Origin: an uncultured Oscillospiraceae bacterium
GTDB lineage: Bacteria; Bacillota_A; Clostridia; Oscillospirales; Oscillospiraceae
Assembly: GCA_900754605.1 (NCBI GenBank)
Contig: CAAEDK010000212.1
Span: forward strand, 1 to 24,107
Length of the DNA stretch: 24,107 nucleotides
Direction: 5' to 3'
Under the pieces are notes generated by a model. That model saw only the letters and a program-made list of their open reading frames with translations, ran no database searches and had not been told where the DNA came from. The position numbers and the translations under genes are program-made. Below are positions 15,478 to 22,599 of this stretch, piece after piece (within the stretch, counting starts at the first letter, position 1; each line of letters opens with the position of its first letter).

Positions 15478-15993
15478 ATGAATTTTATTCGAGCTATATT
15501 CAAATGGATTGACCGCATTACAGCATGGATTGCGGTGCTGTCCTTGGTTCTCATGTTTTTCTTTGTGTTTTTAAACGTTGTTACCCGCTATATTTTGGGA
15601 ACCGGATTTGCCTGGTCCGAGGAAGGCGCACGCTATGCTATGATGGCGGTGATTATTTTGGGCGTTCTTGAGGTCACACACCAGCGCGACCACTTCGCCG
15701 TGGATCTTCTTACCAATGTTGCTCCCAAACCTGTCCGCCGCTTGATGAACATTTTTGCGGACATCATGATGTTAGTCATCATGTATGTTATGACGTTCGG
15801 GAGCTATCAAATGGTGGTCCTTAACTGGGAGAACCGAACTCCGGCCATTGGGCTGCCCTCCTGGCTTCCCTATGGACTGCTATTGTTTTCCAGCGCCATA
15901 AGCATCCTGTACCTGCTGTTGCAGCTATTGTCTGATCTGGGGCTAAATCTGGAAAAGGACCACTCCAAAGAAGGGGGCTCTGCTGAATGCTAA
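15478..15993 (+). CDS. TRAP transporter small permease subunit, DctQ family (second system)
   Basis: A 171-residue membrane protein with four helices and the DctQ hallmark FLNVVTRYILGTGFAWSEEG near residues 31-50, followed by ARYAMMAVIILGVLEVTHQ and DHFAVDL. GAGAGGA lies six bases before the ATG. The 3' end overlaps the large-subunit start by seven bases. Confidence 0.93.
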   Translation: MNFIRAIFKWIDRITAWIAVLSLVLMFFFVFLNVVTRYILGTGFAWSEEGARYAMMAVIILGVLEVTHQRDHFAVDLLTNVAPKPVRRLMNIFADIMMLVIMYVMTFGSYQMVVLNWENRTPAIGLPSWLPYGLLLFSSAISILYLLLQLLSDLGLNLEKDHSKEGGSAEC

Positions 15994-17264
15994 TTTTATT
16001 TTTAGTCACTCTATTTGTGCCGCTCCTTCTAGGGGTTCCTGTAGCATTCTCCTTGGTCATCAGCGCGATTGTACTGATGGCATCTCAAGACCTGTTTTCT
16101 TCCCAGCTGATTGTTCAGCAATTCGTTGGCGGCATAAATAGCTTTTCTCTTCTAGCCGTCCCTTTCTTTATGCTAGCGGGTGAATTGATGAATAAAGGTG
16201 GCATTACCCGCCGGATTGTGGACGTGGTTTCTATCTGGGTTGGACGCTTTTGCGGCGGCCTGGGCTATGTGGCTATTATTTCCAGTATGATTTTTGCCGG
16301 CTTAAGTGGTAGTGCCATTGCGGATACAGCTGCTCTGGGCGGCGTCCTGATCCCCATGATGAGTGAACGCGGGTACGGGAAGAGCCGTGCTACTGGTATC
16401 GTCATTTCATCTGGAATCATTGCCAACATCATTCCCCCCAGCATTGGTTTTATCTTGTTTGGTGTCGTAAGTGGAGCATCCATCAGTCGGATGTTCATGG
16501 GTGGCCTTGTCCCGGGCGTTATCATTGGCTGTGCACTGATGATTACCTGGTTCTTTACTGCCCGGAAGGATGGCCTGAAAGCCGAGCCCTCTACTCTTTC
16601 CTCTTCGGAAAAATGGCACATTTTTTGGCAAGCTATTCCGGCCCTGCTGCTGCCCATCTTTATCATTTTCGGGCTGCGCGGCGGTATTTTTACCCCTACA
16701 GAAGCCGGTGCAATTGCCTGTGCGTACGCGCTGGTAGTGGGCATGTTTATCTATAAAGGATTTTCTTGGAAAGATCTTCCTGCCGTCCTCCTGGACACCG
16801 TCCGCTCCACTGGCAAAGTGCTCTTTATTGTGGGCGGATCACTGACAGTTTCCTGGATTATCACCGCCAGCAATCTCTCCAGCGAACTCGTTTCTTATTT
16901 CCACGGCCTTGTTGCCCATCCTGTTCTTCTGGTTCTCTGCTGCCAGTTGCTGTTTATTCTCTTTGGCATGGTTCTGGATATCGTCCCCATTATCATGATC
17001 CTGGTACCTGTGATGATCCCCTTAGTGAATGCTGCAGGGGTCAACCTGGAGTATTTCGGCATTCTGTCTATTATTACCATGACCTTTGGCCTCATCACGC
17101 CTCCTGTCGGCACTGTGCTTTATGTCGGCAGCGGCATCTCCAGGATTTCGATTGTTGAGGTGGTTCGAGGGGCATTCCCCTTTATGATGGTTGAGGTGGC
17201 CGTAATTATTGCGCTTTCCATCTTCCCGCAGATTGTTTTGGTCCCTCTATCTATCATTATGTAA
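15987..17264 (+). CDS. TRAP transporter large permease subunit, DctM family (second system)
   Basis: A 425-residue protein of about 12 membrane helices. DctM motifs are PLLLGVPVAFSLVIS, LLAVPFFMLAGELMNKGGI, SGSAIADTAALGGVLIPMM, IIANIIPPSIGFILFG, GGIFTPTEAGAIACAYALVV and FGLITPPVGTVLYVG. Together with the adjacent small subunit and binding protein it completes a second full TRAP system in this window. Translation is coupled to the small-subunit gene by overlap; AAGAAGGGGG precedes the start. Confidence 0.95.
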   Translation: MLILFLVTLFVPLLLGVPVAFSLVISAIVLMASQDLFSSQLIVQQFVGGINSFSLLAVPFFMLAGELMNKGGITRRIVDVVSIWVGRFCGGLGYVAIISSMIFAGLSGSAIADTAALGGVLIPMMSERGYGKSRATGIVISSGIIANIIPPSIGFILFGVVSGASISRMFMGGLVPGVIIGCALMITWFFTARKDGLKAEPSTLSSSEKWHIFWQAIPALLLPIFIIFGLRGGIFTPTEAGAIACAYALVVGMFIYKGFSWKDLPAVLLDTVRSTGKVLFIVGGSLTVSWIITASNLSSELVSYFHGLVAHPVLLVLCCQLLFILFGMVLDIVPIIMILVPVMIPLVNAAGVNLEYFGILSIITMTFGLITPPVGTVLYVGSGISRISIVEVVRGAFPFMMVEVAVIIALSIFPQIVLVPLSIIM

Positions 17265-17275
17265 AAGGAGGACTT

Positions 17276-18430
17276 ATGAAGATTACAGGGCTATCTATTA
17301 ATTGCATGGAATATCAGCAGGACTTCTGGATGTCCTCCGCCAGCGCCAATCAGATTTACAACAAACGCTTCTGTATCTTGGTACGAATTATGACAGATGA
17401 GGGGATCGTGGGCATCGGGGAGTCAGACTATCCCGGCGGGCCCCCCTCCAGTGTGGTCTCTGTATTGGAAAAAGAACTTGGGCCCAGCCTAATCGGGAAA
17501 AACCCCTTAGACATCCAGGCCATCTGGGATGATATGTATTACATGCACATTCAGCACAGCCGCGTAGGGATTCACATGCATGCCATCAGCGGTATTGATA
17601 TTGCCCTATGGGATATTGCAGGTAAGGTTGCTGGCCTTCCTTGCTATCGTTTGTGGGGAGGGCATCACAATTTGATTCCCGCATATAGTAGCGGCGGCAT
17701 GTACTACGGACTTCCTGGGGAAAATCCAGATGGGATGCTGGGAATGGAATCAGAAATGGCCTATACCAAAGAAAAGGGATTTCGGGGCTATAAAATGAAA
17801 GTAGGCAAGCCCACGTTGACGTTGCAACAGGATCTCGCCCGTGTGCAGTATGCCCGAGATTCTCTGGGGGAAGATGTGGATCTAATTGTGGATGCCAACT
17901 GCACCTGGGACCTACCGCTTGCATATAAGTACCTCCCTTACCTAGAGGAATTAGGAATTACGTTTATTGAGGAACCGTTCCAGCTTGACCACCCTTATTC
18001 TTATCAGGCTCTGTCCCAGCAGACCCGCATTCCCTTAGCTGGCTCAGAAAATGAATCTTCTATTCGCGGTTTTCAAGATCTGATGCGTTCCGGCGTTTAC
18101 TTCGTGCAACCAAACGTTTGTCGTGTGGGGGGGCCTACCGGCATGCGCCGCATCATGAATCTAATTGATCTGAACGAGCGGGTGTTTGCTCCACATTCCT
18201 GGTCGTCCATTATTTGTATGACTGCAAATATGCATTTAATGGCAACTGTGCGTAAGCATTACATGCTTGAATATGACATCAACCCCAGTGCTTTCCGAGA
18301 GGATCTCATTTTGGAGCCATATCCCTTTAAACAGGGCACTTATGAAATTCCGGATCGCCCGGGCTTCGGTCTGGAGTTGAATATGGAGACGGTAACTCGT
18401 CACACCATTTATCAAACACAGGTCTTTTAA
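17276..18430 (+). CDS. Mandelate racemase/muconate lactonizing enzyme family (enolase superfamily), probable sugar-acid dehydratase
   Basis: A 384-residue protein with an N-terminal capping domain and a TIM-barrel. The visible active-site set includes KMK at 173-175 (base Lys175), metal ligands Asp206 (LIVDANCTW), Glu232 or Glu233 (FIEEPF) and Glu258 (AGSENE), His307 (VFAPHSW) and Glu332 (MLEYDINP). The residue usually forming the His-Asp dyad (QPDv.r.GG) reads Asn280 (VQPNVCRVGG). In this superfamily such enzymes abstract the alpha-proton of an aldonate or similar acid. Linked to a TRAP importer, it probably performs the first catabolic step on the imported acid. AAAGGAGG precedes the start by five bases, and it is the last gene of the operon. 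Confidence 0.9.
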   Translation: MKITGLSINCMEYQQDFWMSSASANQIYNKRFCILVRIMTDEGIVGIGESDYPGGPPSSVVSVLEKELGPSLIGKNPLDIQAIWDDMYYMHIQHSRVGIHMHAISGIDIALWDIAGKVAGLPCYRLWGGHHNLIPAYSSGGMYYGLPGENPDGMLGMESEMAYTKEKGFRGYKMKVGKPTLTLQQDLARVQYARDSLGEDVDLIVDANCTWDLPLAYKYLPYLEELGITFIEEPFQLDHPYSYQALSQQTRIPLAGSENESSIRGFQDLMRSGVYFVQPNVCRVGGPTGMRRIMNLIDLNERVFAPHSWSSIICMTANMHLMATVRKHYMLEYDINPSAFREDLILEPYPFKQGTYEIPDRPGFGLELNMETVTRHTIYQTQVF

Positions 18431-18437
18431 CTTTTCG

Positions 18438-18486
18438 GATAGAGGCGTTGTTGTTTGCACATCGTGCAAACAACAACGCCTCTATC
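18438..18486. terminator. Exceptionally long perfect hairpin ending the second TRAP operon
   Basis: Bases 18438-18460 pair without mismatch with 18464-18486 (23 bp, loop ATC), followed by TTCTTTGCTCC on the plus strand. It lies only seven bases after the dehydratase stop codon and is surely the operon terminator, though its length far exceeds that of usual terminators. Confidence 0.8.
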
Positions 18487-18844
18487 TTCTTTGCTCCTTG
18501 CAACATCCAGAAACCGGGCCCAAGCTTTCTTTGAAAGTCAAAGGCGGCCTACACCCAAAAGAGAGTACACGGGGACTCACTCCGCCAAACGGATTGGGAC
18601 TCGTATGCTGCTCCACTTCTGCAATTTTGGCCTCTGAATTTTTTGCACAGCATCGCAATTCCGATAGCAAACAAGTCCGTATTTCATTCCACCACACTTC
18701 GGCGCCGGCCGTCCAAAGTAGGCGTGGGCCCCTGCCTACAAACAGGCAGCGCTTGGCTGCTGCCGGCAAGCCAAATGCTCCGCGCGTCCTACCGGGAGCG
18801 GAATTTAATGACATTGGGCCAAAGCCCCCTCCCGCCTCATTGGC
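18487..18844. other. Interval between the TRAP terminator and the SLH pseudogene
   Basis: No reliable gene. The minus strand has an open frame (18482-18814) ending AEVEQHTSPNPFGGVSPRVL then GPVSGCCKEQRR. It looks like a recurrent spurious or repeat-derived peptide of gut Firmicutes, but I cannot confirm that. The same strand is continuous with the end of the SLH pseudogene, so a repeat or conserved untranslated element downstream of surface-protein genes is possible. Confidence 0.35.
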
Positions 18845-19735
18845 TTACAGGAGGCCAGTCCATTCCTCTGTGCCGTTGTCCATATCATAACTGTGAGCGT
18901 TGGTGGCCTCTATAAGTAGGCCCAATGGGTCCCTTCCACATCGGAGAACCGCCGCAGTTCATCAGTATGGCGGTCCATATACGCTGTGTCGGCGCTGCGG
19001 CCCAACATTCGGTTAACGATGGCAGTTACCTGTGCCCGGGTGATAGAATATATGGCCGGAACGTACCATCGAAAAATCCGCCGATCCAGCCGTACTGGGC
19101 GGCGCTGGTCACTTGGGTACAAAACCAGTCATCCTCGTTCGCGTCGGAGAAGAGGCTGGTTCCACCGGGCGTCTCGTTGGCAAACCGTATGGCGATCACT
19201 GCGAATTGGGCCTGGGTGATATCCCGATTGGGCTGAAATGCGCCGTCGGAGTAGCCCTGTATGATGCCCAGGGATAACAGCAGAGGCGCGCCACATATCA
19301 TCTGGAACATCTGTGCAACGTATCGGTGATAGACACGTTCTTTTCCAATAGTAGGTTGTAGAACATCTGCGCCGCCTGGCCCCGGGTCATCTGCCGGCCG
19401 GGGGCGAAAGAGCCGCCTGTGAATCCGTCGAGATAAACCGTACGGTCTCTGGTATTCAACCAGCTGGACACGTCGGTGTTATCAGGATCGGCGATCGGCT
19501 GAGTGGCCTTAAATACCACCTTGATGGTGTGGTTGGCCCGCACGTTCTCAAAGGTATAGTGACTGATAGCGCCTACGCTCTCGCCATCTACCAGCACATT
19601 AAAAATCCGGTAACCGTCGCCGGCCATAATGTGGAAGGCCCGGTCGCCGCCCCGGCTGACGTTGGCGCGCCCGGAGGGGGTGATGGAGCCGACTTGGCCT
19701 GTCTCGGCGGTGATGGCGCAGGATCCGCTGGTCCT
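18845..19735 (-). pseudogene. SLH-domain surface protein, 3' portion with multiple frameshifts
   Basis: Reading leftwards there is first a repeat-type domain (ITPSGRANVSRGGDRAFHIM, then GYRIFNVLVDGESVGAISHY and TFENVRANHTIKVVF) commonly placed before SLH modules. Three S-layer homology units follow in different frames: YLDGFTGGSFAPGRQMTRGQ near 19400; LGIIQGYSDGAFQPNRDITQ near 19250, continuing to QYGWIGGFFDGTFRP; and ITRAQVTAIVNRMLG near 19020, with DVEGTHWAYL. The true end, IEATNAHSYDMDNGTEEWTG, is in yet another frame and stops at 18845. At least three frameshifts (about 19310, 19080 and 18912) and loss of the N-terminus at the junction with the recombinase gene show it is dead. The intact protein would have been anchored to cell-wall polymers. 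Confidence 0.85.
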
Positions 19736-20606
19736 ATTGGGCCGCTTTTTTCTGTTCTGGCAGCTCATCCCAACCGACGGCCAGCTGCTCCGTGTCCAGC
19801 AGACGGTCGTAAGCCTGTTCCGCCAGCAGCCGCACGCCGCGGTCGATCTCTGCCTGGGTGACCAGATACAGCTTTCGCAAGCACCGGGGATTGCACTTCT
19901 CCGGCGCTACACGGGCCGCACCAGACAGACTCTGGATGTCCCCCGTCACCTGTGTCCGCCGCAGGGGCCGCCTGCTTCTGGTGACGAACACCGGCCCTGC
20001 CGTCAGCCCCTGCCGGCGGCAATAGGATAGCAGCTCTGCCTGCAGACACCTTGGCAACTGGACACGCCGCTGCTCACTGCCGGAGACAGCCGGTGTGCGT
20101 CCACTCTGCACGGCCTCCACAGTGATCTGAGGCAGTTCTCCGACGTGGGCTCCTGTCAGGGCAATTGCTTTCACCAAAAGATACGTTCTCTCCTTTTCCA
20201 GCGCCCGGGCAGCAGACAGCAGCCGCAGATATTCCGTTCGGGTCAGTTCCGACTGGGGTGCCGTTTCCGTCTCCAGCTGTCCGGTCAGCTGCAGATCCCG
20301 GCGGCCCAAGTAGTCCAGCAGGCCGTTAGCGGCGGAGATGTTTGTGTTCACTGTGGCCGGGGCATATCCCTCTGCCAGCAGAGCCTGCCGCCATGTCTCC
20401 AGAGTATTCAGGACGATTTGCTTGTCAGGCGGCAGATAGTCGTAGAATGTCTTCAGTTTTGCGGCGTAAAACCGCACGGTCTCTTCCCGGCGCCCTCGGT
20501 GATTCAGATCCTCCAAATAGGCCCGGATGCTCTCTTCACTTACCGTTACACCGATTGCTTTCAGCGGTGCTGCCGCTTTTTGACACACCGCGCCTGTTCT
20601 CTGCAT
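19734..20606 (-). CDS. Tyrosine-recombinase-like protein lacking the catalytic residues
   Basis: A 290-residue protein clearly paralogous to the intact recombinase at 20894-21739. It has a SAM-like core-binding domain (about 22-105; YAPATVNTNISAANGLLDYL versus YAPVTINSMLAALNGLFHFL) and a related catalytic fold (ALTGAHVGELPQITVEAVQS versus CATGIRVSEVRYITVEAAQR). However, the first catalytic Arg is His154, the HxxR box reads RCLR (241-244), and the LGHSS...Y block is replaced by an unrelated helical tail, LLAEQAYDRLLDTEQLAVGW. It should bind DNA or the partner but not cleave. The frame is fully open, suggesting retained function, perhaps as a regulator of recombination. The ATG at 20606 follows GGGGGAGG by four bases. 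The left end abuts the SLH pseudogene. Confidence 0.8.
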   Translation of the reverse strand: MQRTGAVCQKAAAPLKAIGVTVSEESIRAYLEDLNHRGRREETVRFYAAKLKTFYDYLPPDKQIVLNTLETWRQALLAEGYAPATVNTNISAANGLLDYLGRRDLQLTGQLETETAPQSELTRTEYLRLLSAARALEKERTYLLVKAIALTGAHVGELPQITVEAVQSGRTPAVSGSEQRRVQLPRCLQAELLSYCRRQGLTAGPVFVTRSRRPLRRTQVTGDIQSLSGAARVAPEKCNPRCLRKLYLVTQAEIDRGVRLLAEQAYDRLLDTEQLAVGWDELPEQKKAAQ

Positions 20607-20626
20607 TGCTCCTCCCCCTATCAACG

Positions 20627-20640
20627 AAATCAACATTTTG
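20627..20640 (+). repeat. Left inverted repeat of the candidate invertible segment
   Basis: AAATCAACATTTTG, an exact reverse complement of 20876-20889. In context it reads GAAAT-CAAC-ATTTTG, inverted arms around a four-base asymmetric core, as expected for a tyrosine-recombinase crossover site. Confidence 0.8.
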
Positions 20641-20738
20641 AATACGTCCGCGGGCAAAGTAAGACCTGGAGCGCATGATTTCAGGAGAGAATCCGCTGCT
20701 AAAACACGCTCCAGACCTCGTTGGGGCAGAGAAAAGAG

Positions 20739-20765
20739 GGCCGAGAAAAATCCTTTTTCCCGGCC
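20739..20765 (-). terminator. Terminator hairpin inside the invertible segment
   Basis: GGCCG (20739-20743) pairs with CGGCC (20761-20765) and GAAAAA (20745-20750) with TTTTTC (20754-20759). The intervening position is a G-U pair on the minus strand. The loop is three bases, and on the minus strand CTCTTTTCTCTG follows. It would block leftward read-through from the intact recombinase gene into the recombinase-like gene. Confidence 0.65.
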
Positions 20766-20798
20766 TGATTTTGTGCGTCCCAATTGGGGTGGAGTCCC

Positions 20799-20827
20799 TT
20801 GCGGTTCCTTTCAAACCGTGCTATAAT
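20799..20827 (+). promoter_or_regulatory. SigA-type promoter inside the invertible segment
   Basis: TTGCGG (20799-20804), a 17-base spacer and a perfect TATAAT (20822-20827), pointing right, antisense to the intact recombinase. No gene on the plus strand follows it, which makes little sense unless the segment can turn round. After inversion it would fire leftwards about 60-70 bases upstream of the GGGGGAGG ribosome site. Confidence 0.75.
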
Positions 20828-20875
20828 AAAAACAATTTATGTAAGAAAAATGGGGGCCGTTGAAATTTTTTGTGA

Positions 20876-20889
20876 CAAAATGTTGATTT
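20876..20889 (-). repeat. Right inverted repeat of the candidate invertible segment
   Basis: CAAAATGTTGATTT. With the following bases it forms CAAAAT-GTTG-ATTTTG, perfect 6-bp inverted arms around an asymmetric GTTG core. It ends five bases before the last codon triplet (20894-20896) of the intact recombinase. Confidence 0.8.
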
Positions 20890-20893
20890 TGAC

Positions 20894-21739
20894 CTACGAA
20901 ACCAGCCCCAGACGTTCCAGTTGCCGGGCGTGCTCCGCTCCGGAGGTCACAAGGTAGATACGAGTGGTTTCAATGGAACTGTGGCCCAGCACATCGGCCA
21001 GCCGCACGATGTCCTTGCAGGCCCGGTAGAAAATGGTGGCGAACAAGTGCCGCAGATTGTGAGGAAACACCTTGGCAGATTCCACTCCGGCGGACTTGCA
21101 CAGCCGTTTCAGCTCTGTCCAAATCTGGCGGCGGCTCAGAGAGGTTCCGTTTCTGGTGAGAAAAATCTCGCCTGAAACGGTTTTGTGTTTTCTGGCGTAT
21201 TTCAGCAGTTTGCGGCAAAGCTTGCCCGGCAGCAGGATGGTGCGAATTTTTCCCTTGAGGGAGATCTCGGTCCGACCCCGCTGGGCGGCCTCCACGGTGA
21301 TATACCGCACCTCGGACACCCGGATACCGGTAGCGCAGATGGCCTCCATCAACAGGGCCAGCCGCTCCTGCCCACGCGCTCTTGCCGCGGCCAGCAACCG
21401 CTCGTACTCCTGGCGGGTCAGTTCACGGCCTGCGTCGCGGAACAGGCGGCGCTGGACTTTCAAAAATTTTGCCCGGCACTCGTCCCAGCCCAGGAAATGA
21501 AACAGTCCGTTAAGTGCAGCCAGCATAGAATTAATGGTCACCGGGGCGTAGTCTTTAGAGAGCAGGTGATCCCTCCATTCGGCAACCAGTTCCCTGGAAA
21601 CTGGTCTGCCGTCCAGCCAGCCGGCAAAGGCCCTGATATCCCGGAGATACTTTTCAATGGTGCCGGGGCTCCGCTCCTCCCTCCGCAGATGTGCCGTATA
21701 TGATGCGAGTTGTGCCGGGTCGATTGTCCGCTCAGGCAT
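20894..21739 (-). CDS. Tyrosine recombinase (XerC/D-type, phage integrase family), catalytically complete
   Basis: A 281-residue protein with a SAM-like N-terminal core-binding domain (about 8-90) and a C-terminal catalytic domain. All active-site residues are present: Arg140 (CATGIRVSE), Lys164 in the beta-hairpin (LKGKIRTI), His227 and Arg230 (PHNLRHLFA), His253 (LGHSSIETT) and the nucleophile Tyr262 (RIYLVTS). The size and lack of an arm-binding domain fit a simple invertase or resolvase rather than an ICE integrase. GGAGG lies eight bases before the ATG. Its stop codon touches the right inverted repeat of the candidate switch, so it is the obvious candidate enzyme for inversion of that segment. 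Confidence 0.93.
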   Translation of the reverse strand: MPERTIDPAQLASYTAHLRREERSPGTIEKYLRDIRAFAGWLDGRPVSRELVAEWRDHLLSKDYAPVTINSMLAALNGLFHFLGWDECRAKFLKVQRRLFRDAGRELTRQEYERLLAAARARGQERLALLMEAICATGIRVSEVRYITVEAAQRGRTEISLKGKIRTILLPGKLCRKLLKYARKHKTVSGEIFLTRNGTSLSRRQIWTELKRLCKSAGVESAKVFPHNLRHLFATIFYRACKDIVRLADVLGHSSIETTRIYLVTSGAEHARQLERLGLVS

Positions 21740-22441
21740 TTCTATAACCTCCTACAAATAATTTTCTTTATTTTATCTTGCAGGAGGCAGCTTATGCAGT
21801 ACTAAGAGCCCTCCAAAGTCCGTTCAAAGTCTGGTTTCATTTTTTGTTTTCTGTAGTATACGTGAACTTGTAACGGGCGGTCCGTTATGCGTTTTTTGCT
21901 GTGTGTTTTTTGAAGCAGATGGCCGGCCGATGAACGTAAAGATTTCAGATATTGCCGCTCCCCATAAAAGGCCCGGCTGATAGAGCAATTGGGATTCTGG
22001 TTGCCTCTCTGATCCGGCAGCCAATCAACTTGTAAGGGGTTTGGATGGGACGGATTGCCCTGTGTGCCTGCCGCATTTCTGGTCAGAGTGTCAGTGCGAC
22101 CGGAGGCTGCTTTGCTCTGCCCGTATAGGAAAATATGGCCTATACAGACTGCGGTTTGCTGTTTGAAGCCAGTATGGCATCCGCTATGATGTCCGCCATA
22201 GTTTTAAGAATAGAAATTTTGTGGAGGAAGTGATCTGCGTCACCTGGGCAGAGCGGCAAGACGCCAAAACCGGTATTTAGCAGGATGTTCGCCCCTCCTT
22301 TCGTTGTGATCTTGTGCTTCCCATAGCCTGCCCCGGAATGATAAAAGCCGCCGTAGAGTGGACACGACCTCCGGGGGTGGGCGATTTCGGGGCTAAACAC
22401 ACTTGGAAAGCACGGTGTATCGGATGGAGAATTCTGCCTCA
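21740..22441. other. Non-coding interval upstream of the intact recombinase
   Basis: About 700 bases with no gene I can support. A minus-strand frame (22140-22400) ends HKISILKTMADIIADAILAS and looks partly protein-like but is not recognisable. Small hairpins occur at 21871-21887 (TAACGG/CCGTTA, then a T-run after four bases) and at 22122-22144 (GTATAGG/CCTATAC). No clear promoter for the recombinase was found. Confidence 0.4.
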
Positions 22442-22500
22442 GCTTATCACCTGAAAGGCGTTGTACAGGTCCGCCTCCGCAACCGCAAAACTGTCTGATT
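22442..22500 (+). other. Decayed 3' half of an initiator tRNA-Met with terminator remnant, copy B
   Basis: GCTTATCACCTGAAAGGCG aligns with the tRNA-fMet segment GCTCATAACCCGAAGGTCG, and the segment ends GCCTCCGCAACC, close to the fMet 3' end CCCCCGCAACC. The T-stem is lost. AAAACTGTCTGATT follows (from 22487), matching the left arm of the terminator in copy A (AAAACCGTCTGATT), but its partner arm is damaged. Same orientation as copy A, about 10.3 kb away. Confidence 0.5.
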
Positions 22501-22599
22501 TGCGATCAATCAAGCTGGTTTTCCCGGCTTTTGGCATCAAAAAGCTCGGACCAGATCGGGAGGCACTTCCGCCTGTCCCGAACCCCAAACTATACAGGA

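Larger units (their letters stand above)
20607..20893. promoter_or_regulatory. Candidate invertible promoter region between the two recombinase genes
   Basis: A non-coding interval consisting almost entirely of a 235-bp segment (20641-20875) bounded by 14-bp inverted repeats. In order from left it holds a stem-loop with 8-bp arms (20666-20673 and 20707-20714), a terminator hairpin, a rightward promoter and an AT-rich tail. The left repeat stands just upstream of the ribosome site of the recombinase-like gene; the right repeat touches the stop codon of the intact recombinase. In the present orientation the promoter points away from the recombinase-like gene, and leftward read-through meets the terminator, so this would be the OFF state. 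Confidence 0.7.

Noticed and set aside
20621..20900. Reading the AT-rich repeats as ordinary hairpins of two terminators
   Set aside because: Each repeat lacks a T-run after a GC-rich stem. The exact 14-bp match with inverted asymmetric cores fits recombination sites better, although this remains unproven.
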